Below are positions 26,981 through 35,807 of a stretch of DNA of 64,000 nt, piece after piece. The position numbers and the translations under genes were made by a program. The number at the start of each line of letters is the position of its first letter. The first letter of the stretch is position 1. Source of the stretch: Dechloromonas sp. UBA6271 (GTDB lineage Bacteria > Pseudomonadota > Gammaproteobacteria > Burkholderiales > Rhodocyclaceae); assembly GCA_002440665.1 (NCBI GenBank), contig DJUX01000006.1, positions 84,695 through 148,694 on the forward strand, read 5' to 3'. The notes under the pieces were generated by a model. That model was given only the letters and a program-made list of their open reading frames with translations. It had not been told where the DNA came from and did no database searches.

Positions 26981-27007
26981 ACCATTCACACACCGTATTT
27001 CGCCCCC

Positions 27008-27412
27008 GTGCGTCCCAACTTCACCATTCCGCCTGAAGAAGTCGAAATCACCGCCATCCGCGCCCAGGGCGCGGGCGGGCAGAACGTCAACAAGGTATCG
27101 AATGCCGTCCATCTGCGCTTCGACATCTCCGCCTCGTCGCTGCCGGAAGAGATTCGTGAGCGGTTGTTGAAGCTTGGCGACCAGCGCATCAGCAAGGAGG
27201 GCGTGGTCATCATCAAGGCGCAGGAATTCCGCAGCCTGGAGAAGAATCGCGGCGAAGCGCTGCGCCGGCTGGAACAGTTCGTCGCCAGCGTCGCCGTGCT
27301 GCCGAAGAAACGCCGGCCGACCCGGCCGACCCGCAGCTCCGTCGCGAAACGTCTGGAAAGCAAGGCACGGCATGCCTCGCTGAAAGCCGGGCGGCGGATG
27401 TCCGGCGATTAG
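27008..27412 (+). CDS. arfB: Alternative ribosome-rescue factor ArfB (YaeJ)
   Basis: This 134-residue protein carries the catalytic GGQ loop (RAQGAGGQNVNKVSNAVHLRF), which hydrolyses peptidyl-tRNA on stalled ribosomes, and a basic C-terminal tail (KKRRPTRPTRSSVAKRLESKARHASLKAGRRM) that would enter the empty mRNA channel. It lacks the codon-recognition domain of release factors. The start is a GTG at 27008. Rescue is backup to tmRNA. Confidence 0.93.
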   Translation: MRPNFTIPPEEVEITAIRAQGAGGQNVNKVSNAVHLRFDISASSLPEEIRERLLKLGDQRISKEGVVIIKAQEFRSLEKNRGEALRRLEQFVASVAVLPKKRRPTRPTRSSVAKRLESKARHASLKAGRRMSGD

Positions 27413-27422
27413 GCGAGCGTTG

Positions 27423-27461
27423 ATGAAAAACACAGAGTTTCCGGAATTCGCAGCCCAATGA
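27423..27461 (+). CDS. Possible 12-codon leader ORF before the DEAD-box helicase
   Basis: A short frame encodes MKNTEFPEFAAQ and its stop overlaps the helicase ATG by four bases (ATGA). A purine-rich AGGCGAG lies upstream. It could couple translation of the helicase, or may be chance. Confidence 0.3.
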   Translation: MKNTEFPEFAAQ

Positions 27462-28792
27462 CCTTTGCCCGACTCGGCCTGATCGACCCCTTGCTTGCCG
27501 CGCTCGCCACGCTCGACTACAAAACGCCGACGCCGGTCCAGACACAGGCGATTCCCGCCATTCTGGCCGGGCGCGATCTGATGGCGGCGGCGCAGACGGG
27601 CACCGGCAAGACGGCGGGCTTTGCCCTGCCGCTCCTGCAAAGTCTGGCCACGGTTGGGGCGCCGGTCGCCAGCAACTCCGTGCGCGCGCTGGTGCTGGTC
27701 CCGACGCGCGAACTGGCCGAGCAGGTCTGCGAAAGCATCCGTGCCTACGGGCAGAACCTGCCGTTGCGGACTTGCGCGGTCTACGGCGGGGTCAGCATCA
27801 ATCCGCAGATGATGAAGCTGCGCAAGGGCGTGGATATCGTCGTCGCGACGCCCGGCCGCCTGCTTGACCTGCATCGACAGAATGCGATCAAGTTCGGTCA
27901 GTTGCGGATTCTTGTGTTGGACGAGGCTGACCGCATGCTCGACCTCGGCTTTTCCCGAGAACTCGATGCCGTGTTCGCGGCGCTGCCCAAGCGTCGGCAG
28001 ACCCTGCTGTTCTCGGCGACCTTTTCCGATGCCATCCGCAGCATGGCCGGAACGATCCTGAACGATCCGCTGACCATCGAAACCAGCCCGCGCAACACCG
28101 CGGCCAGAAGTGTCAAGCAGTGGGCGATTCCGGTCGACAAGAAGCGCAAGGCGGAATTGTTCAGTTATCTGCTCAAGCGAAGGCGCTGGGGCCAGGTGTT
28201 GGTCTTCGTGAAAACCCGCAAGGGTGTCGAGCAGCTGGTCGCGATCCTGCAGGGGCAGGGGGTCGGCGCCGATTCGATCCACGGCGACAAGCCGCAGCCC
28301 GCCCGCCTGCGCGCCCTTGAACGCTTCAAGGCAGGCGAGGTGCAGATTCTCGTGGCGACCGATGTGGCGGCGCGCGGGCTGGATATCGACGACCTGCCGC
28401 TGGTGGTCAATTTCGACCTGCCGATCGTTGCCGAGGACTACATCCATCGCATCGGCCGCACCGGTCGCGCCGGCGCCACCGGTGAGGCGGTTTCGCTGGT
28501 CTGCGCCGATGAGGTCACTCAGCTCGCAGCCATCGAGACCCTGACCCGGCAGATGCTGCAACGCGTCGAGGAGGGCGGTTTCGCGCCCGATCATCGCGTG
28601 CCGCTGACCAATACCGCCGGCCAGGTGCTCAAGAAGCCGAAAAAACCCAAGAAGCCCAAGATTGCCGGTACTCCGGGGCCTGCTGAGCGGAAAGGTGGCG
28701 TCGCCACGCCGCAGGTCCGCCAGGGGCGTAGCGGGGCACGGGCCGGCGGCCGCAAAAGTGCCCCCAAGACCGCTTCCCGCCGATCATCGTGA
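27458..28792 (+). CDS. DEAD-box ATP-dependent RNA helicase (RhlE-like)
   Basis: The product has 444 residues with the full set of motifs: Q motif (YKTPTPVQTQAIP), Walker A AQTGTGKT, PTREL, TPGR, DEAD as VLDEADRMLD, SAT, and the C-terminal HRIGRTGRAG. A basic Lys/Pro tail follows from about residue 390 and may bind RNA. RhlE-type helicases act in ribosome assembly and mRNA decay. The exact subfamily among RhlE/RhlB/SrmB is not certain. Confidence 0.92.
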   Translation: MTFARLGLIDPLLAALATLDYKTPTPVQTQAIPAILAGRDLMAAAQTGTGKTAGFALPLLQSLATVGAPVASNSVRALVLVPTRELAEQVCESIRAYGQNLPLRTCAVYGGVSINPQMMKLRKGVDIVVATPGRLLDLHRQNAIKFGQLRILVLDEADRMLDLGFSRELDAVFAALPKRRQTLLFSATFSDAIRSMAGTILNDPLTIETSPRNTAARSVKQWAIPVDKKRKAELFSYLLKRRRWGQVLVFVKTRKGVEQLVAILQGQGVGADSIHGDKPQPARLRALERFKAGEVQILVATDVAARGLDIDDLPLVVNFDLPIVAEDYIHRIGRTGRAGATGEAVSLVCADEVTQLAAIETLTRQMLQRVEEGGFAPDHRVPLTNTAGQVLKKPKKPKKPKIAGTPGPAERKGGVATPQVRQGRSGARAGGRKSAPKTASRRSS

Positions 28793-28803
28793 GATAGCCA
28801 GCC

Positions 28804-29178
28804 ATGAAATCCATCGACCATAACCGTCTCGACCGTGTCGTGCTCGACGCACGTAAAGCCCGCGAAGATCGGGAAAAGGGCTATCGGGAAAAAGCCCTGA
28901 AAATCTACCCGTGGATCTGCGGTCGTTGTGCCCGCGAATTCACCCACGCCAATCTGCGCGAGCTGACCGTTCACCATCGCGATCACAACCACGACAACAA
29001 TCCGCCGGACGGCAGCAACTGGGAGTTGCTCTGCCTCTATTGTCACGACAACGAGCACCAGAAGCAGATCGAGGCGGACCGGGGGCATGGCGGCATGGGT
29101 GAGGCGAAAGGCGGCGGCGCCTCGCACTCGCCGTTTGCCAATCTGAAGGCGCTGCTGAAGGCGGACGACAAGGCGTGA
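28804..29178 (+). CDS. yajD: YajD-family HNH protein
   Basis: This 124-residue protein has an HNH zinc-finger nuclease fold: a CGRCAREF cysteine pair, the HHRDHNHDNNPPDGSNWELL core and a CLYCHDNEH second pair. It matches the small stand-alone YajD family, whose biological role is not settled. It begins eleven bases after the helicase stop and overlaps the next gene by four bases, so the three are likely one transcription unit. Confidence 0.88.
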   Translation: MKSIDHNRLDRVVLDARKAREDREKGYREKALKIYPWICGRCAREFTHANLRELTVHHRDHNHDNNPPDGSNWELLCLYCHDNEHQKQIEADRGHGGMGEAKGGGASHSPFANLKALLKADDKA

Positions 29179-29882
29179 ATCGGGATCGCCGGATGCCGGC
29201 GCCGGCGAAGCGATCAGCGAGCGCTTCCGGTGCTACGCACCGTGTTGTTCGCCGATTGTCGCGAGCCTTGCTCGGACTCATGCTGGGACTGGTTTCCCTC
29301 GGGGCTTTGGCGCGCTCGCCGCTGGAGCCGGTGACCGAGGACATGCCGCCGCTCAAGACGCTCGATTTCACGGTTGAGCCGCCCAAGGGCGAGCACTGGC
29401 TCTACTATCGACGCGCCATGCCGGGGTACGTGACCTTTCGCAAACAGGAACCGATCAAAAAAATATTGCCGGGTGGCGAACATCTGTCCTTCGTCATCGA
29501 GATCAAGGCCGAGAAATTTCCCGCTCACGATCTGACGACGGTGTCCGGCCTGGAGGCGGCGTTGAAGTTTGCGCTGTACGAGAGTCCCGACGTCTATCGA
29601 TACGGGATGTTGCGGGTAGAGAGTTTCGTCTGGCAGGACACCGACTGCGCCAGCTACCTGATGTCGCGCGAGGAGCCGGAAACACTGGATGGTCAGCCGG
29701 TCGTCTTCGTCTGGAGCGTCGAAGGCTTCTTTTGCCGGCATCCGGCCAATCCCGAAGTCGCCGTCACCGGCTTGTTTCAGGAGCGGCGACTGGCCGCGAC
29801 GCCTTCGCGGCTGGATGACGTGCTGCGCGCAGAAGCCGAGCAGACCCTGCAAAGCGTCCGTTTCATTCCTGCATCCAGATGA
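29175..29882 (+). CDS. Exported hypothetical protein
   Basis: A GTG at 29175 overlaps the previous stop and gives 235 residues. After a basic N-terminus there is a hydrophobic signal-like segment (ALLGLMLGLVSLGALA) and then a soluble domain with alternating strands, four or more Tyr/Trp residues, and two cysteines that could pair. No known domain was recognised. It converges on a small lipoprotein gene 39 bp away. Confidence 0.6.
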   Translation: MNRDRRMPAPAKRSASASGATHRVVRRLSRALLGLMLGLVSLGALARSPLEPVTEDMPPLKTLDFTVEPPKGEHWLYYRRAMPGYVTFRKQEPIKKILPGGEHLSFVIEIKAEKFPAHDLTTVSGLEAALKFALYESPDVYRYGMLRVESFVWQDTDCASYLMSREEPETLDGQPVVFVWSVEGFFCRHPANPEVAVTGLFQERRLAATPSRLDDVLRAEAEQTLQSVRFIPASR

Positions 29883-29921
29883 AATAGGGCGCCGGACGCG
29901 CTCGGCGAGTCGCTGGCCCGG

Positions 29922-30134
29922 TTACCAGCGGCGATACCCATACCCAGGCCCGTACCCGTAGCCACGGTAGGCTGGCGGGCCATAGTAAGGGCGGGGTGCG
30001 TAATATGGTGCGGGGCGCACGGCGACCACCGCGACGTCAGGCCCGGCGTAGCCGACCTGTGCTGGAACCACCGTACAGGCGGTCAGGCCAAGCAGCGTTG
30101 TCACGGCGACGGCAATTTTCAGAATCTTCGACAT
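29922..30134 (-). CDS. Small Tyr/Pro-rich lipoprotein
   Basis: The ATG at 30134 gives 70 residues. The N-terminal signal ends in the lipobox LTAC, so the mature protein is probably a lipid-anchored peptide of about 50 residues. It is rich in Pro, Tyr, Gly and Arg (APYYAPRPYYGPPAYRGYGYG). Function unknown. It resembles the small secreted proteins at 22412 and 53607 in composition. Confidence 0.6.
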   Translation of the reverse strand: MSKILKIAVAVTTLLGLTACTVVPAQVGYAGPDVAVVAVRPAPYYAPRPYYGPPAYRGYGYGPGYGYRRW

Positions 30135-30154
30135 GGCGTTTTTCTCATCGTTGT

Positions 30155-31768
30155 TCATGATGGAAATAACGTCCGAGCGCAGTCGGGGACTGACGCTGAA
30201 TTGTATGGATGTGTTTCTGAATGTAAGGGATGCAGCGCGACCAAGTCTGTGCAAGCCACGCTGCCTTCGGCGTTGCGGATGAGGTCGGAGGCGACCAGCG
30301 TCCCGACTTCTTCGTCGATCAGCGACCAGAAGGGGTTGCTGCGCAGGCGGGTGAGCGAGCCGAGGGTGATGGTGACGGCGCCGTTTTCGCCGCGCAGCAG
30401 CCAGGAGCCGATGCTGGGTACGCCGTTGTGGCCGCTGCCGGGCATGAAGCCGTAGACCGGGTCGTTCGGCGGGAAGGGCAGGGCGACGTGGCCGAGGGAG
30501 ACGAGGCTGGCGGGCCAGGCCAGGCCGGTTTCGCGAGTGCTTTCGCTGTTGTCGGGCGCCAGGTGGCGGATGCTGATGGCGGCGGTGTCCGGGTTGGCAT
30601 TGCCGACGATTTCGAGCTGGTAGCGGCGCGTTTGCTGTGCCAGTCGCTCGATCAGTTCGCCGGCTTGCGGTCGCTGTACGCTGGCGAGAACGCGCTGGCG
30701 ATTGACGTCGAACAGCACGAGCTGGTGGTCGGCGCCGTCGAGTTGTCCGTAGAGTCGTTCGGCGACGCCGAGCGAGCCGACCGTGGAATCGACGACCGAC
30801 TGCCAGGTGACGACCGGCGGCAGTTGCTTGATGCGGCCGCTTTCGCGGGCACGCAGCAGCGATTCCTGCAGGGCACGGGTGCTGCTGTTGACCTGGCGCG
30901 AGGCGTTGACCGGGAAGGAGTTGAACTTGTAGGGATCGAATTCGGAATTGATGTTCTGCCAGCGGACTTTTTCGAGCAGCGGGATGGGGATGATGCTGAA
31001 GAAGTCGATGATCGAGGCGAGGGCGGCGACGCGGGTGATTTCGATGGCCGGGGAGATCAACAGGACGCGATCCGGGCGGCGTAGCGCGGTGTTGTCCAGG
31101 GAATCGAGGGCGTATTGCATGGCCAGCGTGCCGCCGGTGGAGTAGCCGCCGATGTAGAAGGGCTGGCCGGGGGCGACGCGGGAAGCGACATCGTGGGCGG
31201 CGATGCGCACGGCGGCGGTCCAGTCGCGGTGGCTCATTTCGACCATCATCGAGGGCAGGGTGCCGTGGCCCGGCAGGCGCAGAACGGTAACGTCGAAGCC
31301 GCGCGCATGCAGTGAATCGGCCAGCGCCTTGGCCGAGTAGGGCGAGTCGGTGAGGCCGTGGATGAGCAGCGCCTGGCCCTTGGGCTGGGTCTGCGCGAGG
31401 CGGAAGGAGCGGTTGTGCGGGGCGCCGTCGACCAGCCGGTTGACCGGGCTTTCCGGGTTGAAGCGGCTGAAGAGATAGGCTTCGTCGCGGCTGTTCCAGC
31501 CGGCGACTTTGGCGTGGTATTCGGCGAAGAGTTTTTCTTCCTGTTTCAGGTAGCCGGCGAAATCGAGATTGCTGTGGCGCAGGGCGGTGAATTCTTCACT
31601 CAGCCGTTCGAGATGCCAGGGGTGCAGCGGCGGCAGCATGGTGACGGCGTAGAGCGTGAAGCCGGAAACGATGGCCAGCCCGACCAGCCCGGTAATCCAG
31701 GCCAGCCGCACGCCCAGGCGCCAGAGGCGGCGTCCGGCGGCGGTGGTCAGGTGGAAGAGCCCGGCCAT
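30155..31768 (-). CDS. Membrane-anchored alpha/beta hydrolase (serine aminopeptidase S33-like)
   Basis: The protein has 537 residues, with an N-terminal transmembrane helix near residues 20-45, then an alpha/beta-hydrolase core. The oxyanion segment LLIHGLTDSPYSA and the nucleophile elbow GYSTGG (catalytic Ser) are clear, and a GSGHNGVPS stretch near the end may supply the histidine. A long insertion separates the two halves. Substrate unknown; monoglyceride lipase-like or esterase activity is a guess. The start overlaps the stop of tex (ATGA), so it is translationally coupled to it. Confidence 0.8.
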   Translation of the reverse strand: MAGLFHLTTAAGRRLWRLGVRLAWITGLVGLAIVSGFTLYAVTMLPPLHPWHLERLSEEFTALRHSNLDFAGYLKQEEKLFAEYHAKVAGWNSRDEAYLFSRFNPESPVNRLVDGAPHNRSFRLAQTQPKGQALLIHGLTDSPYSAKALADSLHARGFDVTVLRLPGHGTLPSMMVEMSHRDWTAAVRIAAHDVASRVAPGQPFYIGGYSTGGTLAMQYALDSLDNTALRRPDRVLLISPAIEITRVAALASIIDFFSIIPIPLLEKVRWQNINSEFDPYKFNSFPVNASRQVNSSTRALQESLLRARESGRIKQLPPVVTWQSVVDSTVGSLGVAERLYGQLDGADHQLVLFDVNRQRVLASVQRPQAGELIERLAQQTRRYQLEIVGNANPDTAAISIRHLAPDNSESTRETGLAWPASLVSLGHVALPFPPNDPVYGFMPGSGHNGVPSIGSWLLRGENGAVTITLGSLTRLRSNPFWSLIDEEVGTLVASDLIRNAEGSVACTDLVALHPLHSETHPYNSASVPDCARTLFPS

Positions 31769-34095
31769 CAGCGCTTGAGCTTGGCGAAGGCCGAGGCCAT
31801 CGCGTTGCCGGCAGGGGCCGGGCCGCTGCTGCGCTGCTGCGGGCGGCTCGGGTTGCCGCGGCTGGCCGGGGCGCTGTCGTGGCGCTTGCCCTGTGTCGGT
31901 TCGTCGCCCATGCGCATGGTCAGAGCGATGCGCTGGCGTTGCAGGTCGACTTCGAGCACCTTGACCTTGACGATCTGCCCGGCCTTGACGACGGTGTGCG
32001 GGTCCTTGACGAAGGTATTGGAGAGCGCCGAAACGTGCACCAGGCCATCCTGATGGACGCCGATATCGACGAAGGCGCCGAAAGCGGCGACGTTGGTGAC
32101 GACACCCTCCAAAATCATGCCCGGGCGCAGATCGCTGACTTTCTCGACGCCGTCGGCGAAGGTGGCGGTCTTGAACTCGGGGCGCGGGTCGCGGCCGGGT
32201 TTTTCCAGTTCCTTGAAGATGTCTTGCACGGTCGGTAGGCCGAAACGCTCGTCGGTGTATTTGCTCGGATTCAGACCCTTGAGGGCGCGGCTGTCGCTGA
32301 GGATTTCCTTGATCGGCTTTTTCAGGTCGACAATGATTTTTTCGACCACCGGGTAGGCTTCCGGGTGCACCGACGAGGCGTCGAGCGGGTTGTCGCCGTT
32401 CGGCACGCGCAGGAAGCCGGCGGCCTGCTCGAAAGTCTTGTCGCCGAGGCGCGGCACTTTCTTGAGGTCGTCGCGCGAGCGGAAGGCGCCGTGGGTGTCG
32501 CGGTAGGCGACGATGTTGTTGGCCAGGCTGCCGTTGAGGCCGGAGATGCGGGTGAGGAGCGGCACCGAGGCGGTATTCACATCGACGCCGACGGCGTTCA
32601 CGCAGTCCTCGACGACGGCATCGAGATTGCGCGCCAGCTTGCTTTGCGAAACGTCGTGCTGGTACTGGCCGACGCCGATGGATTTCGGCTCGATCTTGAC
32701 CAGTTCGGCGAGCGGGTCTTGCAGGCGGCGGGCAATCGACACCGCGCCGCGAATCGAGACGTCGAGGTCGGGGAATTCCTTGGCGGCGAGCTCGGAGGCG
32801 GAATAGACCGAGGCGCCGGCTTCCGAAACCACGATCTTGGTCAGGCGCGCTTCCGGGTAGCGCTTCATCACGTCCTGCACCAGCTTGTCGGTTTCGCGGC
32901 TGGCGGTGCCGTTGCCGATGGCGACGAGCGAGACGCCATGCCTGGAAGCCAAGCGGGCGATGGTGGACATCGAGCCGTCCCAGTCGCAGCGCGGCTCGTG
33001 CGGGTAGATGGTGGCGGTGTCGAGCAGCTTGCCGGTGGCGTCGACGACGGCGATCTTGCAGCCGGTGCGGATGCCGGGGTCGATGCCCATGGTCACGTGC
33101 TGGCCGGCCGGGGCGGCGAGCAGCAGGTCTTTCAGGTTCTTGCCGAAGATGCGGATCGCTTCTTCCTCGGCGCGTTCGCGCAGTTCGCCCACCAGTTCGA
33201 GTTCGAGGTGGGTGTAAACCTTGACCTTCCACGTCCAGCGCACGGTGTCGGCCAGCCACTTGTCGGCCGGGCGGTTCTGGTTGCGGATGCTGAAGCGGGC
33301 GGCGATGCGCTGTTCGCAGGGGTTTTGGGTGGGCTGCGAGCCGGGCTTCTGTTTGTCTTCGTCAAGTTCCGAGTCGAGTACCAGCGCGACGTTGAGGAAA
33401 CCTTCGTTGCGCCCGCGCAGCAGCGCCAGCGCGCGGTGCGAGGGCATGTCGACGATGGATTCGGCGAAGTCGAACCAGTCGCGGAACTTGGCGCCTTCCG
33501 ATTCCTTGCCCTCGACGACGGTCGACCGCAACAGGCCGTGTTCCTTGAGGTATTCGCGCAGCTGGCCGAGCAGTTCGGCGTCTTCGGCGAATTTTTCCAT
33601 CAGGATCTGGCGGGCGCCGTCGAGTACCGCCTTGGTGTCGGCGAAACCGGCATCGGCGTTGATGAATTTTTCTGCTTCGGCTTCCGGTGTCAGGCTCGGG
33701 GCTTCCAGCAACGACAAAGCCAGCGGTTCGATCCCGGCCTCGCGGGCGATCTGCGCCTTGGTGCGGCGTTTTTGCTTGTAGGGCAGATACAAGTCTTCGA
33801 GACGCTGCTTGGTCTCGGCATCCTCGATCTCGGCCTTCAGCTCGGGCGTCAGCTTGCCTTGCTCTTCGATGCTGGCCAGCACGGCGACCCGGCGGTCTTC
33901 GAGATCGCGCAAATAGGTCAGGCGTTCTTCGAGATTGCGCAATTGGGTATCGTCCAGTTCGCCGGTGACTTCCTTGCGGTAGCGGGCGATGAAGGGCACG
34001 GTGGCGCCTTCGTCGAGCAACTGGACGGCGGCCTTGACCTGGGCGGGACGGACGCCGAGTTCGACGGCGATGCGGTGTTCGATGGGTGCGAGCAT
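31768..34095 (-). CDS. tex: RNA-binding transcription accessory protein Tex
   Basis: This 775-residue protein has the Tex layout: an N-terminal helical domain (EHRIAVELGVRPAQVKAAVQLLDEGATVPFIARYRKEVTG), a YqgF-like RNase H fold with MGIDPGIRTGCKIAVVD, helix-hairpin-helix repeats, and a C-terminal S1 domain (GMILEGVVTNVAAFGAFVDIG) followed by a disordered Arg/Ser/Pro tail. Tex is implicated in transcription and stress tolerance. The ATG at 34095 fits the family start. A copy of the dispersed motif lies inside it at 33521. Confidence 0.95.
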   Translation of the reverse strand: MLAPIEHRIAVELGVRPAQVKAAVQLLDEGATVPFIARYRKEVTGELDDTQLRNLEERLTYLRDLEDRRVAVLASIEEQGKLTPELKAEIEDAETKQRLEDLYLPYKQKRRTKAQIAREAGIEPLALSLLEAPSLTPEAEAEKFINADAGFADTKAVLDGARQILMEKFAEDAELLGQLREYLKEHGLLRSTVVEGKESEGAKFRDWFDFAESIVDMPSHRALALLRGRNEGFLNVALVLDSELDEDKQKPGSQPTQNPCEQRIAARFSIRNQNRPADKWLADTVRWTWKVKVYTHLELELVGELRERAEEEAIRIFGKNLKDLLLAAPAGQHVTMGIDPGIRTGCKIAVVDATGKLLDTATIYPHEPRCDWDGSMSTIARLASRHGVSLVAIGNGTASRETDKLVQDVMKRYPEARLTKIVVSEAGASVYSASELAAKEFPDLDVSIRGAVSIARRLQDPLAELVKIEPKSIGVGQYQHDVSQSKLARNLDAVVEDCVNAVGVDVNTASVPLLTRISGLNGSLANNIVAYRDTHGAFRSRDDLKKVPRLGDKTFEQAAGFLRVPNGDNPLDASSVHPEAYPVVEKIIVDLKKPIKEILSDSRALKGLNPSKYTDERFGLPTVQDIFKELEKPGRDPRPEFKTATFADGVEKVSDLRPGMILEGVVTNVAAFGAFVDIGVHQDGLVHVSALSNTFVKDPHTVVKAGQIVKVKVLEVDLQRQRIALTMRMGDEPTQGKRHDSAPASRGNPSRPQQRSSGPAPAGNAMASAFAKLKR

Positions 34096-34182
34096 GGGTG
34101 TGGCAGTGCAGCAAAAAGGAGGTGAACTATGCGCAATCCGGCCGGAAAAGACAAATCCGGCGTGTGCCGTCACCCCGCTGCT

Positions 34183-34704
34183 TTATAGCGGCTGTAGCGT
34201 ATCCCGGTAGCGCCTGGCATTCTCGACATAGTGCTCGGCCGATTTCTGCAGATTGGCGACGTCGGCATCGCTCAGTTCGCGCACCACCTTGCCCGGCGAG
34301 CCGACGATCAGCACGCGGTCGGGGAAGATCTTGCCTTCCGGGATCAGCGTGTTGGCGCCGACGATGCAGTTTTTGCCGATCACCGCGCGGTTGAGAATGA
34401 CCGAGCCGATGCCGATCAGGCTGCCGTCGCCGACCGTGCAGCCGTGCATCATGACCAGGTGGCCGACGGTGACGTTGGCGCCGATGTGCATCGGGATGCC
34501 TTCGTCGGTGTGCAGCACCGAGCCGTCCTGGATGTTGGTGTTCTCGCCGATGTGGATCGGGTCGTTGTCGCCGCGCAGCGTGGCGTTCCACCAGATCGAG
34601 GCGTTGGCGGCGAGGCGGACGTCGCCGATCACCGTGGCGTTGGGGGCGACCCAGGCGTTGGCGCCCGACTGCGGCACCTTGTCACCGAGACTGAAGAGGG
34701 GCAT
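34183..34704 (-). CDS. Gamma-carbonic-anhydrase-like hexapeptide-repeat protein
   Basis: This 173-residue protein folds as a left-handed beta-helix of hexapeptide repeats (VAPNATVIGDVRLAANASIWWNATLRGD). The three metal-binding histidines of the gamma-CA family appear in the VLHTDEG, VTVGHLVMMHGC region. Members include YrdA, PaaY and CaiE; some hydrate CO2 and others act as thioesterases or scaffolds. It has a small gap to tex and is transcribed in the same direction. Confidence 0.88.
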   Translation of the reverse strand: MPLFSLGDKVPQSGANAWVAPNATVIGDVRLAANASIWWNATLRGDNDPIHIGENTNIQDGSVLHTDEGIPMHIGANVTVGHLVMMHGCTVGDGSLIGIGSVILNRAVIGKNCIVGANTLIPEGKIFPDRVLIVGSPGKVVRELSDADVANLQKSAEHYVENARRYRDTLQPL

Positions 34705-34746
34705 AGTGAATCCTTCGTTAATCCTGAAAATCGGTCGTTTTGCGGC

Positions 34747-34758
34747 GTCGACCGCAAC
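34747..34758 (+). repeat. Dispersed motif copy, intergenic
   Basis: GTCGTTTTGCGGC precedes GTCGACCGCAAC and CGGCC follows. TTGCGG and CCGCAA around it are complementary, so the copy can also form a short hairpin. It lies 32 bases before the gene at 34790. Confidence 0.75.
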
Positions 34759-34789
34759 CGGCCGACCATCTTACAAGGAAGGGCAGGCC

Positions 34790-35254
34790 ATGGAATCGTT
34801 CCGGCGAAACATTTCGCTGACCGGGGTCGCGCTCGCAGTCCTCGCTACTGCACCAACCGCCCGTGCCGACCTGGCGCCGGCCGAGCAGTCCGCGGTGTTC
34901 AAGGCGGCCGGTTTCAAGAAGGCGCGCGGCGGTCAGTACATTCGCTGCAAGGAAGATCCGCCGACCGCATCCTACATGGCGGGGCGCATTGAGCTGGAAG
35001 ATCTCAACGGCGATGGCCGGCCCGAGGCCTGGGTCAAGGAGAGCAGCAGCTTCTGCTACGGCAACACGGCCGAGGCCTTCGTGCTGCTGACCAGGGACGA
35101 CGGCGGCTGGCGCGTGCTGCTCGACGCGGTCGGCGTTCCCGTCGTGCGCAAGGCGAAGCGCGGCGGGTGGCCGGAAATCGAGGTCGGTGGCCCGGGATTC
35201 GGCAAGTTTCCTGTCTATCGCTGGGACGGCAAGGCGTATGGGGTGCGCCGCTGA
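34790..35254 (+). CDS. Secreted hypothetical protein with an EF-hand-like loop
   Basis: The ATG at 34790, behind a good AAGGAA-type ribosome binding site, gives 154 residues with a signal peptide ending TARA. The mature part contains DLNGDGRPEAWV, which matches a calcium-binding DxNxDG loop as in FG-GAP/VCBS or EF-hand proteins, and two cysteines. I know no function for it. Between it and the gene before are a divergent start and a motif copy. Confidence 0.65.
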   Translation: MESFRRNISLTGVALAVLATAPTARADLAPAEQSAVFKAAGFKKARGGQYIRCKEDPPTASYMAGRIELEDLNGDGRPEAWVKESSSFCYGNTAEAFVLLTRDDGGWRVLLDAVGVPVVRKAKRGGWPEIEVGGPGFGKFPVYRWDGKAYGVRR

Positions 35255-35284
35255 GTTACACGTCGAATCCGGCCGTTTTTCGGG

Positions 35285-35296
35285 GTCGACCGTAAC
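35285..35296 (+). repeat. Dispersed motif copy, intergenic
   Basis: GGCCGTTTTTCGGG precedes GTCGACCGTAAC and TGGCC follows. This T-variant (GTAAC) is shared with the copy at 5555. It lies between two short genes of unknown function. Confidence 0.75.
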
Positions 35297-35360
35297 TGGC
35301 CGGGCAATCGTCGAAAATGCAGCCGGTTCGTCTGGCACAGCGTGAGTGCAGGGAGACACA

Positions 35361-35795
35361 ATGAATTTCCGGAACATCAAATCATGGCAGTGGGCACTGC
35401 TGGTGCTGGCGCTGCTGGTTGCGCTCGACTGGGCGATCCGCCGGCCGGACGGCCGCACGCGCGAACTCAACAGCGTCATCCAGACGCAGGCAAGCCCGCA
35501 GCTGAAGAATTATCCTTATCCCTTCCATGTGCTGCGCGTCGAGGGTAGCACGGCGGTGATGGGCACGCCGCGCAATTTCGAGATGCCGGCCTTCCGCTTT
35601 CTCGGTGCCATGTACCCGGACGTGAACGTCAAGGATGCCAACAATCCGGCCTTCATCGCGCTGCAGAACGCTCTCGGCAAGGTGCAGGACGAAGTCCGGG
35701 ACATCGTCCTCGCCCAGCCCGGAATCAAGGCGGTGCGCTGGGAACTGGACCGGGAATGGCTGCAGCAGAATCACATCCAGGTGCCGGACAAGTAG
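35361..35795 (+). CDS. Membrane-anchored hypothetical protein
   Basis: The ATG at 35361 gives 144 residues. An N-terminal transmembrane helix (ALLVLALLVALDWAI, about residues 10-26) anchors a periplasmic domain with a Trp/Arg-rich start, a GTPRNFEMPAFRF loop and a long C-terminal helix ending WLQQNHIQVPDK. No family recognised. It converges on the symporter gene 12 bp away. Confidence 0.6.
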   Translation: MNFRNIKSWQWALLVLALLVALDWAIRRPDGRTRELNSVIQTQASPQLKNYPYPFHVLRVEGSTAVMGTPRNFEMPAFRFLGAMYPDVNVKDANNPAFIALQNALGKVQDEVRDIVLAQPGIKAVRWELDREWLQQNHIQVPDK

Positions 35796-35807
35796 CCGGC
35801 GCCTGCC

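Noticed and set aside
30155..33259. A 1034-residue frame running through the hydrolase into tex
   Set aside because: Only the part from 31768 downward codes for the hydrolase; the rest is tex read in the wrong frame.
32365..34125. A 586-residue plus-strand frame antisense to tex
   Set aside because: Composition is Val/Gly/Asp-rich as expected from the reverse of GC-rich coding DNA; tex on the other strand has clear domains.
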